Assembly: GCF_030463535.1 (NCBI RefSeq)
Contig: NC_132880.1
Location: forward strand, 26,874,987 to 26,938,986
Direction: 5' to 3'
Origin: Salminus brasiliensis
Lineage: Eukaryota; Chordata; Actinopteri; Characiformes; Bryconidae
DNA length: 64,000 bases
The notes below the pieces were generated by a model, which saw only the letters and a list, made by a program, of their open reading frames with translations, had not been told where the DNA came from and made no database searches. Each line of letters opens with the position of its first letter. The stretch's first letter is position 1. Shown one piece after another: positions 16,695 to 27,000 of this stretch. The position numbers and the translations under genes were made by a program.

Positions 16695-18800
16695 CTGGAG
16701 GGCAGCAAAGGACAGGGCATTAAGACCAGTGGCACTTTTTTGTGGGTTTCAAGAACAGTTTGTTTTGGTTTTATAGCATTTCTATTTACATGTTAGGCAT
16801 TTAGCAGATGCTTTTATCCAGACCGAAAAAAAAGTGCCTTACTGTTTACTCAGAAAATATCCTTAGCTAGTTTGTATCGGATAGAATCCAAAAGATACCT
16901 CTAAGCTTAGATGCTACTAAACACAAAAGTCAGCATGGAGACCACAATACTCAAGAAACACTATGGCCTAAATACCCTTGGAAGAGTAACTGGTCATCCA
17001 TAACTACATCAAGGCTTTGTGCCTCTGCAAATAGAGTGACCAGTTCCTTGAAGGAGATGGCAAGATCTTAGTGATCTTGTAGCACAGAGCAAGACAATCT
17101 CAGATGCCCCGTACATGGGCTAAGAAGCCCTTCTTGTTGTGTCTAGCATCATTTGTAAGATTTTGCAGGATGCAACAGTCAAATGTCAAATCAGTTCCAG
17201 TCTCATTTTTATCATGAATAAAGACAAAAGACAAACGAATAGAAAGAATGTCAAACGTCAGAGGAATAGAAAACCTTTAGAACGTTAAAGGTGTGGCTGG
17301 TAGATGGTTATTGTGATTACAATTATGTATACTGGCGCAACAAATTCATGTCTTTGTAATGAAGTCAATAGTATATTGACAGTGCAGTGGATGGGTTACT
17401 GACTATGGACTGTGTCACAGTAACAATCCAGTCAGTGGTTTAATTATCAGCATTCATTACCAGCACCTGAAGAAGCCAATCAGAACACACCTTTTAAGGA
17501 AGCAGCATCGAGTGTAAACGTATAAAACGTATTTTTAATGCAGCTATATTAAATGCTTAGTAACATAGTTGCATGATTTTACAGGACACATCACACACAC
17601 ACATTATTATGATCTTACTGCTTGAACCCCCCCCCCCAGCCACAACCACAGTGGATGCCAGTGTTTGTCCCCAGTGTCCTCTTGGTATGGTCACACTAAG
17701 TAAGTGTGAGTTGTTTTTTGTTGTGTGTCTGTAAGTGTTTATTTAACTTAATTCATCTTTTCTTTACAGGATGAGACAGGCTGACAAAGAGCTTTATAAA
17801 TGGTTATAATTTTTTCATCTGAAACTTACTGTTCACAACAGCCCACTCCAAATGGCTCAAAGCACACACACTGGAAACACTCCTCATTCAGCCAACTTTC
17901 TCCTATGTCAAACAGCTTCCCCTTGTGTTGACAGGTAGCTACAGAGAGAGAGAGTCTTAGTGTTACTTTGTATTGTAATCTGTCCAAAAGTAACCAGACA
18001 CCCATTTAAATAGCGAATTGAGCTACTTTAAAGTGCACCCACTGCTGACAAAGAAAGTATTTCCAATAGAATGGGATGCTCTGGAGCCTAAGATTACCAT
18101 GCTTAATGCCAAGCATTCAATAGTAAGACATGAAGCACCGCTGGGCTGTGGAGAAGTGGAGCCACATTCTCTGGAGTAATAAAGCTCCATCCAGTACCTT
18201 TGAGATCTGTAATAGTGACGTTTGTCCTAAGAATGCACTTAATAAGTTTATCCTGCTTTTGTTGGAGTAACTGTCTTTGCTGCCCAGAGGAGACTTTCTT
18301 CTAGATTTTGGAGACTTGCTGTGAGGATTTGATTGCGTTCAGCGACAAGAGTGTTAGTGAGCTCAGGATGCTGGATGATCACCACCCCACCTCATCCCCA
18401 ACTTCTCAAAAGTACTGGATGGAGAGCCATCATTCCAAAGGACACAGTTCCACTGCTCCAGATAAATGCGAGTGCCAATAGGTTCATGTTTATCTGTTTC
18501 AGAAAGACCTATAAAAAATTAAAAAGACAAGACTAGACAGCAATGGGTGCAAGTTCTTGATGCATGCATCAGAAGGGGTGTCCACAAACATGTGGGGAGG
18601 TCTAAATTAGCAGTTTCCTAAATGTAATCAGAGAATGCAGAGAATGTCTCTCATGTTTATCATGGAAACCTTCTTAGAAATCCAGTCTTACCTTTGGCAT
18701 TAAAGTAGCATTCTCCACTGCTGGAGACACTGTAACAGGGCGGGAGGAGGCTCAGCAGACTGCCACAAACTGCCACAAAGCATTTCATCAGTGTATGCAT
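16517..18800 (-). CDS. msmp: microseminoprotein, MSMP-like secreted cysteine-rich protein
   Basis: Three coding exons (18692-18800, 17830-17938, 16517-16694) join to 396 nt: 131 residues from the first ATG, or 127 from the in-frame second ATG at 18788, which gives a better signal peptide (MKCFVAVCGSLLSLL). Numbered from that second Met, the mature part has ten cysteines at 27, 35, 53, 56, 58, 66, 67, 80, 89 and 103, the count and spacing of the beta-microseminoprotein/PSP94 family. Motifs GESWL, CFQCVCFEPFGVGCC and QPVDFP resemble prostate-associated microseminoprotein (MSMP) more than MSMB. MSMP is a secreted protein reported to act as a CCR2 ligand in mammals. Intron phases are 1 and 2 and close exactly. 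A MITE sits in intron 2 and an L2 fragment in intron 3. The symbol is my recognition from memory. Confidence 0.88.
16695..17829 (-). other. msmp intron with L2 LINE tail
   Basis: Intron between the last two msmp coding exons. Its part at about 16789-16990 matches, in reverse orientation, the 3' end of the L2 LINEs at 23.6 and 25.9 kb (GCATTTAGCAGATGCTTTTATCC, then TAGCTAGTTTGTAT). The rest is unidentified. A C homopolymer lies at about 17628-17637. Confidence 0.6.
16789..16990 (-). mobile_element. L2-type LINE 3' end, reverse orientation
   Basis: Begins with the reverse complement of the family's terminal GTCTGCTAAATGCC sequence and shares CTTAGCTAGTTTG and CTCTAAGCTTAGAT blocks with the L2 tails at 24.4 and 26.2 kb. 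It is 5'-truncated and has no coding part. Confidence 0.65.
17830..17938 (-). CDS. msmp: msmp middle coding exon
   Basis: A 109-nt exon with acceptor CTCTCTCTCTGTAG and donor GTAAGT. It encodes ATCQHKGKLFDIGESW, LNEECFQCVC and FEPFGVGCCE, six of the ten family cysteines. It begins in phase 1 and ends in phase 2, joining exactly with its neighbours. Confidence 0.9.
17981..18605. mobile_element. MITE family A copy 2, degraded, in msmp intron
   Basis: Both ends carry the family terminus: TGTCCAAAAGTAACCAGACACCC at the left and, inverted, GGGGTGTCCACAAACATG at the right. The interior shares GGGATGCTCTGGAGCCTAAG-like and AAAGCTCCATCCAGTAC blocks with the copies at 8.1 and 25.1 kb. Noncoding. Confidence 0.55.
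18692..18800 (-). CDS. msmp: msmp first coding exon (signal peptide)
   Basis: The exon runs 18692-18808 and translation can begin at ATG 18800 or 18788. The acceptor is CTTCATTTACAG and the donor GTAAGA. It encodes a hydrophobic leader followed by SSSGECYFNAK, the CYF block that opens the mature protein in MSMP and PSP94. It ends in phase 1. Confidence 0.85.
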
Positions 18801-19129
18801 GCCTGTGTCTGTAAATGAAGAAAAAAAAGACAGTTGTGTGCAGATGTTGGACAAAAGGCATGTACTGTTGATTTCTAAGTGGGAATACATCACATCCTTT
18901 ATAGAGAACATACTTTTGTTCATTGAAGTATTGATTACTGTTTACTTGCTCAATTGTATTGTATTATATTAAGAAGTTTTTTAGCTGTGTTCAGAATGAT
19001 AAATGGAACTGTAAACAATTCTAAAATGATTAATATTAATAATAATAAAAACAATAATATTATTCTGGATACCTTTATTTAAAATGTGGCAATCAAATCT
19101 GGAGGCAGAAAATGATCTATCCATAGATG

Positions 19130-19191
19130 TATTGATGGATGGATGGATGGAGGAATGGATGGATGGGTGGATAGGTAGGTAGGTAGGTAGG

Positions 19192-19227
<36 letters not shown>

Positions 19228-19228
19228 G
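19130..19228. repeat. tetranucleotide microsatellite (GGAT/GGTA/GATA)
   Basis: A compound run: GGAT units, then GGTA units, then about ten GATA units at 19191-19226. It lies in the first intron of msmp. Open frames here rich in YLSIYLSI are translations of the repeat, not genes. Confidence 0.95.
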
Positions 19229-19659
19229 TGGTGATATACATCAAATATTAGTTCAAATATTAGTACTGTGTTGTTTAAATTTGAATAATAACTTTTTTGC
19301 ATTTTATAGTCATTTCATTGCATTATTTGAACAGTTGTTTTGAGCAAATAAATGCTCTAAATAGCAATATTTTTATTTGGAATTTAGGGGAAATGTTGTC
19401 CATAGTTTATGTAATACAACACAAGTGTCAGTTCCCCTAAACCCATTGCCTATAAATAGTAAAACTATTTTTTTGTTCATTGTGGTCTTTATGTAAAACC
19501 GCCCAAGGTCTCGAGCTTTGATATTAAAAAATATCAATAAAGACTTAAAATTTTTAAAATCCACTACATAGAATTTCTCACTAATATATTAGTTGTTCTA
19601 ATCCAGCATAACCTACAGCCAGCTTGAATTTCAAAACTAAACTGACACCAGCTTCTTAC

Positions 19660-19745
19660 CTTGGGAAGAAGTCTTGCGCCTCTTCTTTTCTCTTTTTCCG
19701 TCTTTTTACCGCTGCTCCAGTTTTCTCCAGCCAGTCTGTGTGTGT
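19660..19745 (-). other. msmp: predicted msmp noncoding first exon
   Basis: On the - strand a strong donor, CCCAAG|GTAAGAAG, lies at 19660/19659 and TATA-like boxes lie just upstream, so this purine-rich stretch fits a 5'UTR exon spliced to the acceptor at 18809. The 5' limit is only an estimate from the TATA distance. Confidence 0.5.
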
Positions 19746-19770
19746 GCTCATGTGTGTGTTCCTGGATGCT

Positions 19771-19793
19771 CTTTATAACTTCTGGGTTTTTAT
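19771..19793 (-). promoter_or_regulatory. TATA boxes upstream of msmp
   Basis: On the - strand TATAAAA (plus 19787-19793) and TATAAAG (plus 19771-19777) precede the predicted first exon by 25-45 nt. Two TATA boxes so close suggest one core promoter with a shifted start. Confidence 0.45.
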
Positions 19794-20061
19794 ATCTACA
19801 TCTCACCTCTCTCCTTTTAACCTTCCTCCCCCTCTGTCACTAATGTTTATCCTCATTTTTATTCCTGGCCTCTCATTTATTGCCTCCTTGTTCACTTCTT
19901 TGTTATTCGCTCTTTTATGTCTTTGCAAACAGAGTGCAATGGTGCTGATAGCATAACTGCTACTGTCAACATCACAGATTTAACAGATTTCGCTTCAGTG
20001 CTTCTGATTATATATAATGTTTGGAGGTAGGGTTATGTTTAATACATATATGTTAAACAAT

Positions 20062-20100
20062 ATACAGCACTGTGCAAAAGTATCAGGCCACCCCCAAAAA
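20062..20100 (+). mobile_element. transposon terminus (ACTGTGCAAAAGT type), solitary
   Basis: The sequence GCACTGTGCAAAAGTATCAGGCCACC is a typical teleost Tc1-like terminal repeat. I did not find a matching inverted end nearby; the downstream region runs into a minisatellite. Confidence 0.4.
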
Positions 20101-20289
20101 TAAGATGTGAAGGTTGTTATGTGGATGATATGTGTTTATTTGTGAATGAACTAATGTTCAAAGAAAAGAAGACTGAAAAGCAACACGTTGGGATTTGAAG
20201 TGTGGAGCACCAAGTTCCTCTAATCATTAAAGTGAATCAGGAGAGCTGCTGGTGAAACTGAACAAATTTATGCAAATTCAACACAAACC

Positions 20290-21160
20290 TTTGTTCTCTT
20301 AGGTGTGTTCTTATCTGTGTTCTAACTGTACTCTTCTTACTGATCTCACTGTGGTCTTCTAATTTTGTTCTTCTAACTGCTCTTCTGTTTTCTTTTGACT
20401 GTGCTGTGTTCTAACTGTGTTCTTCTAACTGTACTCTTCTAACTGTGTTCTAACTGTGCTCTTCTAACTGTACTTATCACTGTGTTCTAACTGTGCTCTT
20501 CTAACTGCGTTCTTCTAACTGTGTTCTTCTAACTGTGCTCTTCTAACTGTGCTCTTCTAACTGTACTTATCACTGTGTTCTAACTGTGCTCGTCTAACTG
20601 TACTCTTATCACTGTGTTCTAACTGTGCTCGTCTAACTGTACTCTTATCACTGTGTTCTAACTGTGCTCTTCTAACTGCGTTCTTCTAACTGTGTTCTTC
20701 TAACTGTGCTCTTCTAACTGTGCTCTTCTAACTGTACTTATCACTGTGTTCTAACTGTGCTCGTCTAACTGTACTCTTATCACTGTGTTCTAACTGTGCT
20801 CGTCTAACTGTACTCTTATCACTGTGTTCTAACTGTGCTCTTCTAACTGCATTCTTCTAACTGTGTTCTTCTAACTGTACTCTTCTTACTTTGTTCTCAC
20901 TGTGTTCTTCTAAGTGAGTTCTTTAAACTTACTGGTTTTCTTACTGTGCTCTTCTCACCGTGGTCTTCAAAATTTGTTCTTCTAACTGTGCTCTTCTCAT
21001 TGTGTTCTTCTAATTGTGTTCTATTAACTAACTGGCTTTCTTACTGTGTTCTGTGTTCTAGTAACTTTGCTCCTTTTACTGTGTTCTCACTGTGTTCTTC
21101 TGAATGTGTTCCTTTAACTAACTCTTCTGTGCTTTTCTAACTGTGCTCTTCTGTCATCTC
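20290..21160 (+). repeat. pyrimidine-rich minisatellite with 171-bp higher-order period
   Basis: Tandem variants of an 11-14-nt unit (TGTGCTCTTCTAAC, TGTGTTCTAAC, TGTACTCTTATCAC). Between about 20480 and 20990 the units are organised in a longer block: the string CTGTGTTCTAACTGTGCTCT recurs at 20480, 20651 and 20822, exactly 171 nt apart. The flanks decay into variant single units. Noncoding. Confidence 0.93.
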
Positions 21161-23559
21161 CTTTACTAGGATATCACAATGTGCTGTACTGTCGCATTTA
21201 ATGGAAACTGTAAACCACCTCTCATATCTGCTCATCACTTGTGGCATGAAATGTGCTGATTTTAGGTGTCTTGTACTATAATAATAAGTCAGATATTCTC
21301 TTAAGCATTCTAACTAAAAGTAAAAGAATTTTTAAAAAGTATGGTTTTCAGTGACACTGGCTAATGACCTGTGTACAGTTAAGGTTTCTTTATGTGGTTA
21401 TACAATGCTTACACAAGGCTGTCAAATCCATTGTTTATTATCCTTGTTTTGTGTCATTGTGGAGGTCAGAGGTCATTCTGTAACTATTGTAAGTTGATGA
21501 TATCTGACAGGGGTGCAGGGGGTTAATCTACCACAGCTGTATCACTGGGCTTGACGTCACAACAAGACTTACATGCACAACCTGAATGTGTGTGTCTGCT
21601 TTAGTTAAAAGGTTAGTGTATGTTTGGGTGTGTGTGCGTGCGCACTGAATACACAGTGATAACTCAGTGGCCTCTCGATGATTAAGCCTTTGACCAATGT
21701 GCTACTGTGATTGGCTATACAGGGTATATAGGATGTTGCATGACTATAAGTAATTGTAAGTAACTGTAAATATAGGACTTTTGTATAGGACATGTTTGTT
21801 ATTGTAAATATACACAGTCCACCACTGTTGTCAAGAATGAATTGTGTGGGTTACATTTCATACTAAGCATTTGTGTAGAATTTATTATTTATTTACTTTG
21901 CCTCAGCCTTTCTGCCCCTGTCCTCTTCCCTCTGTGCCTGCCCTCTTAGGAAGTACAATCACATTTACTGTAACAAACAGGGGCAAACTAATCGAGAGCT
22001 GCCCCTGGAGTACAAAATCCATTGCACTGTACCGCTCCCCAGTGGCAGCAGTCACCACTACCAGCTTCTAAGCCTTTGCTTGTGGGTGGGATCAACTGTG
22101 ATTTTGATTTTTCAGTGTATTCACAGTCCCACAGTACACTTTATTTTAAGGGCCACTGCTGTTGTTGTCTGTGTTAGGTTTCATTTATGGTAGTAGTTTG
22201 CATAAAAGGAATTTTAGTATGTTATACAAAGAAGTTAAGTAGGCAGATAACCTTGTATTTGTCTTTCAAAAACCTATTTTTGGCCTGTAGTGGCCCAAAT
22301 ACGATCTTTTCCATTATATAAGACACAGATGCAGGGGCGACATAAGGGGGTTAGGATGAGTCTAAGGGCCTGTGAATGACAGGGGCCCGAGAAGATGTAT
22401 TTTAATTGAGTATTTTGGCAGTATTGTTAGACTTTTCATAGTGACCAAAATCCCTGGCAATGCCCCTGCACAGATGTGTTATCTGTTTGGCAGTGTAAGC
22501 AACAAAAACATTGAATTGAATCTGACATTTTAAATTCTGATTTGGACCACTTCTATATGTGGTATTGAAATACAATACATATCCTGCACATAGCAATGCG
22601 ACTTCATGAATTCATGCCACTTTCACGTCAGTCCATCTCAACAGTCGCTGAGGAGAGGAGAGAATAAACGACAAAGAGACATTATAAATATTTTGGGTGA
22701 TGTCTCTGTTCAACCTACATTATTAGGCAGATATCTTGATCGCACAGTGTTTTAAGAAAATTCGAAAGAAACCACAGGAGGGCGCTGCAGTGTCAGAGGA
22801 AAATAAAAAGCTTAAAACTAAGCTTAAAGACATCATTAATCTTTATGGATGAACACTGCCCAAAATCTAATTCCAAATATCTCCAAACATACATGCAATG
22901 ATACAAGCACTGTAAATCAAAACTCACTCCCATTCAGTGTTGAATTTCGCCTGTAGGTGGACAGGTTTTCATTGGCCTCTTATTGCTCAATGAGGGTCCG
23001 GGTTTCCTTAGTCGTCCCTTGATTAAAATATTGTGTAAATGTTTGTTTTAATGCACTATCATATAAATTATACCACTAGCTTTCTACAATAGGGAATACG
23101 GAGGAGCAAAATGTTTGACAGTACAAAGTCAGCGCTCTAGTAAAAAGTTATGAACCTTAACTTTGCCCTTGCCCAAATTGAACAAGTACTAGATTTGTAG
23201 TGACATGGTGACGGGATGCGTGACCTCAGGGGTCGGAGTGGGATGGAACTTATATGGAGCGATGGAGCGGTATAACAGAGATGACGGCAGTGGGACCTGC
23301 TGCATTGACATCTTTGCGTTCCTGGCAAAAGGACATTTACAGTCTTCATCTGCCAGTGTGTGATAGAGAAGGACATTGTGCCTAGAGCAACATAGGCCAA
23401 TGAACTATGCCACCATTTACATGCTGTGCACCTTTTATTGTTCCTATGAAGATGACTGTCCCCACATATTCTTCTTTTAACCATTTTGTATTGTTCTATT
23501 TCCAAAAATGTTCATTTTTTTCTCTTTTGGGGGCATCCTCTAGCATCAAACCAACTCCG
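21161..23559. other. intergenic, includes one dispersed repeat
   Basis: No gene recognised. About 22330-22470 (TGACAGGGGCCCGAGAAG, then TTTAATTGAGTATTTTGGCAG) is a dispersed repeat whose other copy is near 40650-40745 in the PLA2 copy 1. The rest is unassigned, AT-rich DNA. Confidence 0.45.
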
Positions 23560-24527
23560 AGGACAATTTTTCTTACTAGAAATTCTCTGGCCAGAAAGTC
23601 TCTTCTCTTCTCTTCTCTTCTTGGATGGCGGCTCACCACCACAAACTCAACCCCAGCAAGACGGAGCTGCTGTACATCCCGTGAACTGCTGGATTAAAAA
23701 ACGAACTTGCCATCACCTTTGAGAACTCACTGGTCACTCCTTCTACAGAAGCTCGAAGCCTTGGTGTAGTCATGGATGATCAGTTATCGTTATCGTACTC
23801 TGTCCTGCAGATTTCTCCTGTACAACATCCGGAGAATTCGACCCTTCCTTTCTAGAGAGGCCACCCAGGTGCTTGTTCAGTCTCTCATCATTTCAAGACT
23901 TGACTACTGCAGCTCTCCTCTGGCTGGTCTTCCTCTGCGCACCATCAGGCCCCTGCAACTCATCCAGAATGCAGCGGCACGGGTCGCCGTGTCCCTAAAT
24001 TCAGCCATGTCTCTCCACTGCTGCGTTCTCTTCACTGGCTTCCTGTAGCTGCTTCACGCATCAGATTCAAAACCCTGATGCTGGCCTACAAAGCCAAGAA
24101 CGGACCAGCCCCTCCATACTTGATGCCAATGGTCAAAAGCCGATCTGCACCTAGAGCCCTTCGAGCTTCAAGTGCGGCTCGGCTCGACCCGCCATCCCTC
24201 AAAATCCGCGGAAGACAAGCGTCCAGGCTTTTTTCTGTCCTGGCAAGTGGTGGAACGAGCTTCCCCTGGGTGTCCGAACGGCCGAGTCGCTCGCTGTCTT
24301 CAAACGCAGACTGAAGACCCACCTCTTCTGAGAATACTTGGACGATTAGAGTATTATGGTCACCTTATTGTCTTGTGTTTAGTAATGTCTAAAGCTTAGA
24401 GGTATCTTTGAATTATTAGTCTATTCTAACTAGCTAAAGTTTTTCTTGGGTAAATAGCTAAGCACTTTGTAAGTCGCTCTGGATAAGAGTGTCTGCTAAA
24501 TGCCGTAAATGTAAATGTAATGTGAAA
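23560..24527 (+). mobile_element. L2-type LINE, 5'-truncated
   Basis: It contains the C-terminal part of an L2/CR1-clade reverse transcriptase ORF: LNPSKTELLYIP near 23655, SLGVVMDDQLS near 23760, then in another frame ISRLDYCSSPLAGLPLRTI and RPLQLIQNAAARV near 23890-23980. Frameshifts break the frame. The 3' end has the family tail GTAAGTCGCTCTGGATAAGA, GTCTGCTAAATGCC and short GTAAAT repeats at about 24505-24525. The 3' half is nearly identical to the copy at 25935, suggesting recent activity of the family. Confidence 0.88.
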
Positions 24528-25422
24528 GTTTAACCTGCGCAATTTGTTAAAAATGTCACATCAGTACTCCAGCTTTGGATGTTGAAAAAGCCAATTCCAC
24601 TGCCTGTCAACCTCCCTGACAGGTCCACAGCACAGTCCTCTTAGTGGATAAGAAACCCAGGTGTATGTCCAATGTAAAGTTAAATGCATCACCGTCATAA
24701 TTTTGAACAATCTACACCGTACTGTTACAGCTCACAACTTCATTGTTATTACTTATCGTGCAACCACTGAGAAATGTCATGGAGAAGGCAGACTCATTTA
24801 GAATTCACTCCATTTTTAACTGAATGTTGTGTATTTCACAAAAGAGCTTCTTTGTTTTCACATTGAGAATGACTGTTTTCTTCTACAGTTTTATTCAATT
24901 AGTAAAACAGATTCTTCAAGAGGTTAAAAATCCCCCTAATCAAGTCTGGTGATATGCATGTCATAGCATGACAGTGTGGCTAGTGTGTATTGCTACAGGA
25001 GGGTCTGATATAATTGCGGGGATTATACATTTTTTATTTTGTTAAATATTTATAATTAAATGAGCTGTGGAGCAGTGGAACTGTGTTCTCAGGAATAATG
25101 GTGCTCCATCCATACTTTTGATATTGTCATGCCGGGTCAGGCATAGCAGTAAAAACAAAGAAACACTTACAGGGAATGACCATGGAAGATTTTAATAACA
25201 AACTGAACAAAGTAACAAAAAACAACCAAACAGAAGATAAACAGAGGTGCAGCAGACTAGAGGACAGAACTAAAAAGTAAAACGTAATGTGTCAAAGCAA
25301 ACTGGGCAAAACACCACACCTGGGACTGGGAGGAAGCTGAGCGGGCCAAAGGGGAAAACCACAGAACATAAGGAGGAAACAAAGAGAAAAACAAAATGAA
25401 GCAGATATGCGGACTAGGTAAC

Positions 25423-25660
25423 GAACAAAAACACGAAGCAGAGCTTTAGCTGGGCAATGAACAAAAACATGAAGCAGAGCTTTAGCTGGGCAATAAACAA
25501 AAACATGAAGCAGAGCTTTAGCTGGGCAATAAACAAAAACATGAAGCAGAGATTTAGCTGGGCAATGAACAAAAACATGAAGCAGAGATTTAGTTGGGCA
25601 ATAAACAAAAACATGAAGCAGAGATTTAGCTGGGCAATAAACAAACAAACAAAAAAAAAA
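25423..25660 (+). repeat. 36-bp minisatellite, about 6.5 units
   Basis: Unit GAACAAAAACATGAAGCAGA followed by GCTTTAGCTGGGCAAT; starts at 25423, 25459 and 25495 show the exact 36-nt step. Because 36 is divisible by three, open frames with a 12-residue repeat appear on both strands; these are by-products. Related degenerate units recur at about 25783-25855 and 26425-26500. Confidence 0.95.
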
Positions 25661-25934
25661 ACATGAAGCGGGGCAAAGGGGAAAACCACAACACATAAAG
25701 GGGAAGGGAAAAACAACTAAGCCAGCTCAGGAGGAAACAAAGAGAAAAACTAAATGAAGCAGCTATTCGGACTAGTTAATGAACAAAAACACAAAGCAGA
25801 GCTTTGGCTGGGCAATAAACAGAAACACGAAGCAGAGCTTCGGCCAAACAAGGAGAAAAACACTAAGGCAGGGCAAAGAAAACAATAATATTGTAATGAG
25901 TAAATACACACACAGAGATGTACACTTGCCTGTA

Positions 25935-26275
25935 AAAATCCGCCATCCCTCAAAATCCGCGGAAGACAAGCGTCCAGGCTTTTTTCTGTCCTGGCACCAA
26001 AGTGGTGGAACGAGCTGCCCCTGGATGTCCGAACGGCCGAGTCACTCGCTGTCTTCAAACGCAGACTGAAGACCCACCTCTTCAGAGAGTACTTGGACGA
26101 ATAGTTCTATGGTCGCCTTATTGTATTGTGTTTAGTAATGTCTAAGCTTAGAGGTATCTTTTGAATTATTAGCCTATTCTAACTAGCGAAGGTTTTCTTG
26201 GGTAAATAGCAAAGCACTTTGTAAGTCGCTCTGGATAAGAGCGTCTGCTAAATGCCGTAAGTGTAAATGTAAATG
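25935..26275 (+). mobile_element. L2-type LINE 3' end, second copy
   Basis: Starts in CCGCCATCCCTCAAAATCCG and is nearly identical to 24190-24525 through the family tail with GTAAATGTAAATGT repeats. It carries only the last codons of the ORF (KRRLKTHLF-like) and 3'UTR. Confidence 0.85.
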
Positions 26276-27000
26276 TAAAAACAAATGGTACACCCTTAAA
26301 AGGCTTTATCAAGAGTTATTAAAGTGGTAAAGGCAAATGTTCAAAGCTATTTTTCACTCGTATGTGCAGTCCCTCCATCAGTTTACGATCTAGGACATGA
26401 ATGTCATGGTGAGGGGTGTCCAACAAAAACACAAAGCAGAGCTTCGGCTGGGCAATAAACAGAATAATGAAGCAGGGCTTCGGCCAAACAAGGAGGAAAA
26501 CACTAAGGCAGGGCAAAGAAAGCAAGCCATCGGTACAAGACAAACCAGAGGATCGAAGTTACCGCAAACAACAGGACAGGAAGCACCAAGACTAGAGTGC
26601 TGTTCCCTTAAGCAGACCATGGAACGCAGTGATACAGAGGCTGTAACAGAGCTAATTCACGGCATTGAGTAAGTGTGGTGCAAGGGCTTATAAAGCCACA
26701 GTCCCAGATGAATCAAATGTGCTTAACGAGGGTAGTTCCGGAATCCCGGCTCCTATTGAGGTCCATGGGCGGAGTCCTAGGGGAACGTAATAACGTGGAC
26801 CTGACATAGATGAGTTGTAAAGTTAGGAATTCAGTGGAGTGGCGATGATCCAACATCCTCACCTAACTAACGCTCTTGTTACTGTATGCAGTCAAATCCT
26901 CACAGAAAAATCTAGTAGAAAGCTTTCCCTAGACAGTAAAGACAGTTACTTTAACAAAAGTAGGACAATCTCTTCTTAATACCCTTGATTTTAGGAGCAG

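Larger units (their letters stand above)
25127..26810. mobile_element. unclassified TGTCA...TGACA element containing minisatellite and LINE
   Basis: It begins TTGTCATGCCGGGTC and ends GGACCTGACATA, short inverted termini, and interrupts a MITE. It has no recognisable transposase. It contains a 36-bp minisatellite, related single units at 25783-25855 and 26425-26500, and an L2 tail at 25935-26275. A related element with the same kind of start and a shared CCTGGGACTGGGAGGA block occurs at 33472. I cannot assign a superfamily. Confidence 0.5.
25060..27000. mobile_element. MITE family A copy 3, split by a larger insertion
   Basis: The left part (GAGCTGTGGAGCAGTGGAAC to CCATCCATACTTTTGATA) and the right part (GATGAGTTGTAAAGTTAGG to TAGACAGTAAAGACAGTTAC) are two halves of one MITE A copy, separated by about 1.68 kb of foreign DNA at about 25127-26810. 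Confidence 0.6.

Noticed and set aside
18981-19302. Open frames with YLSIYLSIYLS repeats
   Set aside because: Translation of the GATA/GGAT microsatellite.
20480-20992. Alpha-satellite relation because of the 171-bp period
   Set aside because: The unit is made of short pyrimidine repeats with no similarity to alpha satellite; the length is coincidence.
25423-25660. CRISPR-like regular repeats
   Set aside because: Units are contiguous without unique spacers, and the DNA is vertebrate.
25292-25716. Long - strand open frames of 100-134 codons with a 12-residue repeat
   Set aside because: They translate the 36-bp minisatellite, whose length is a multiple of three.
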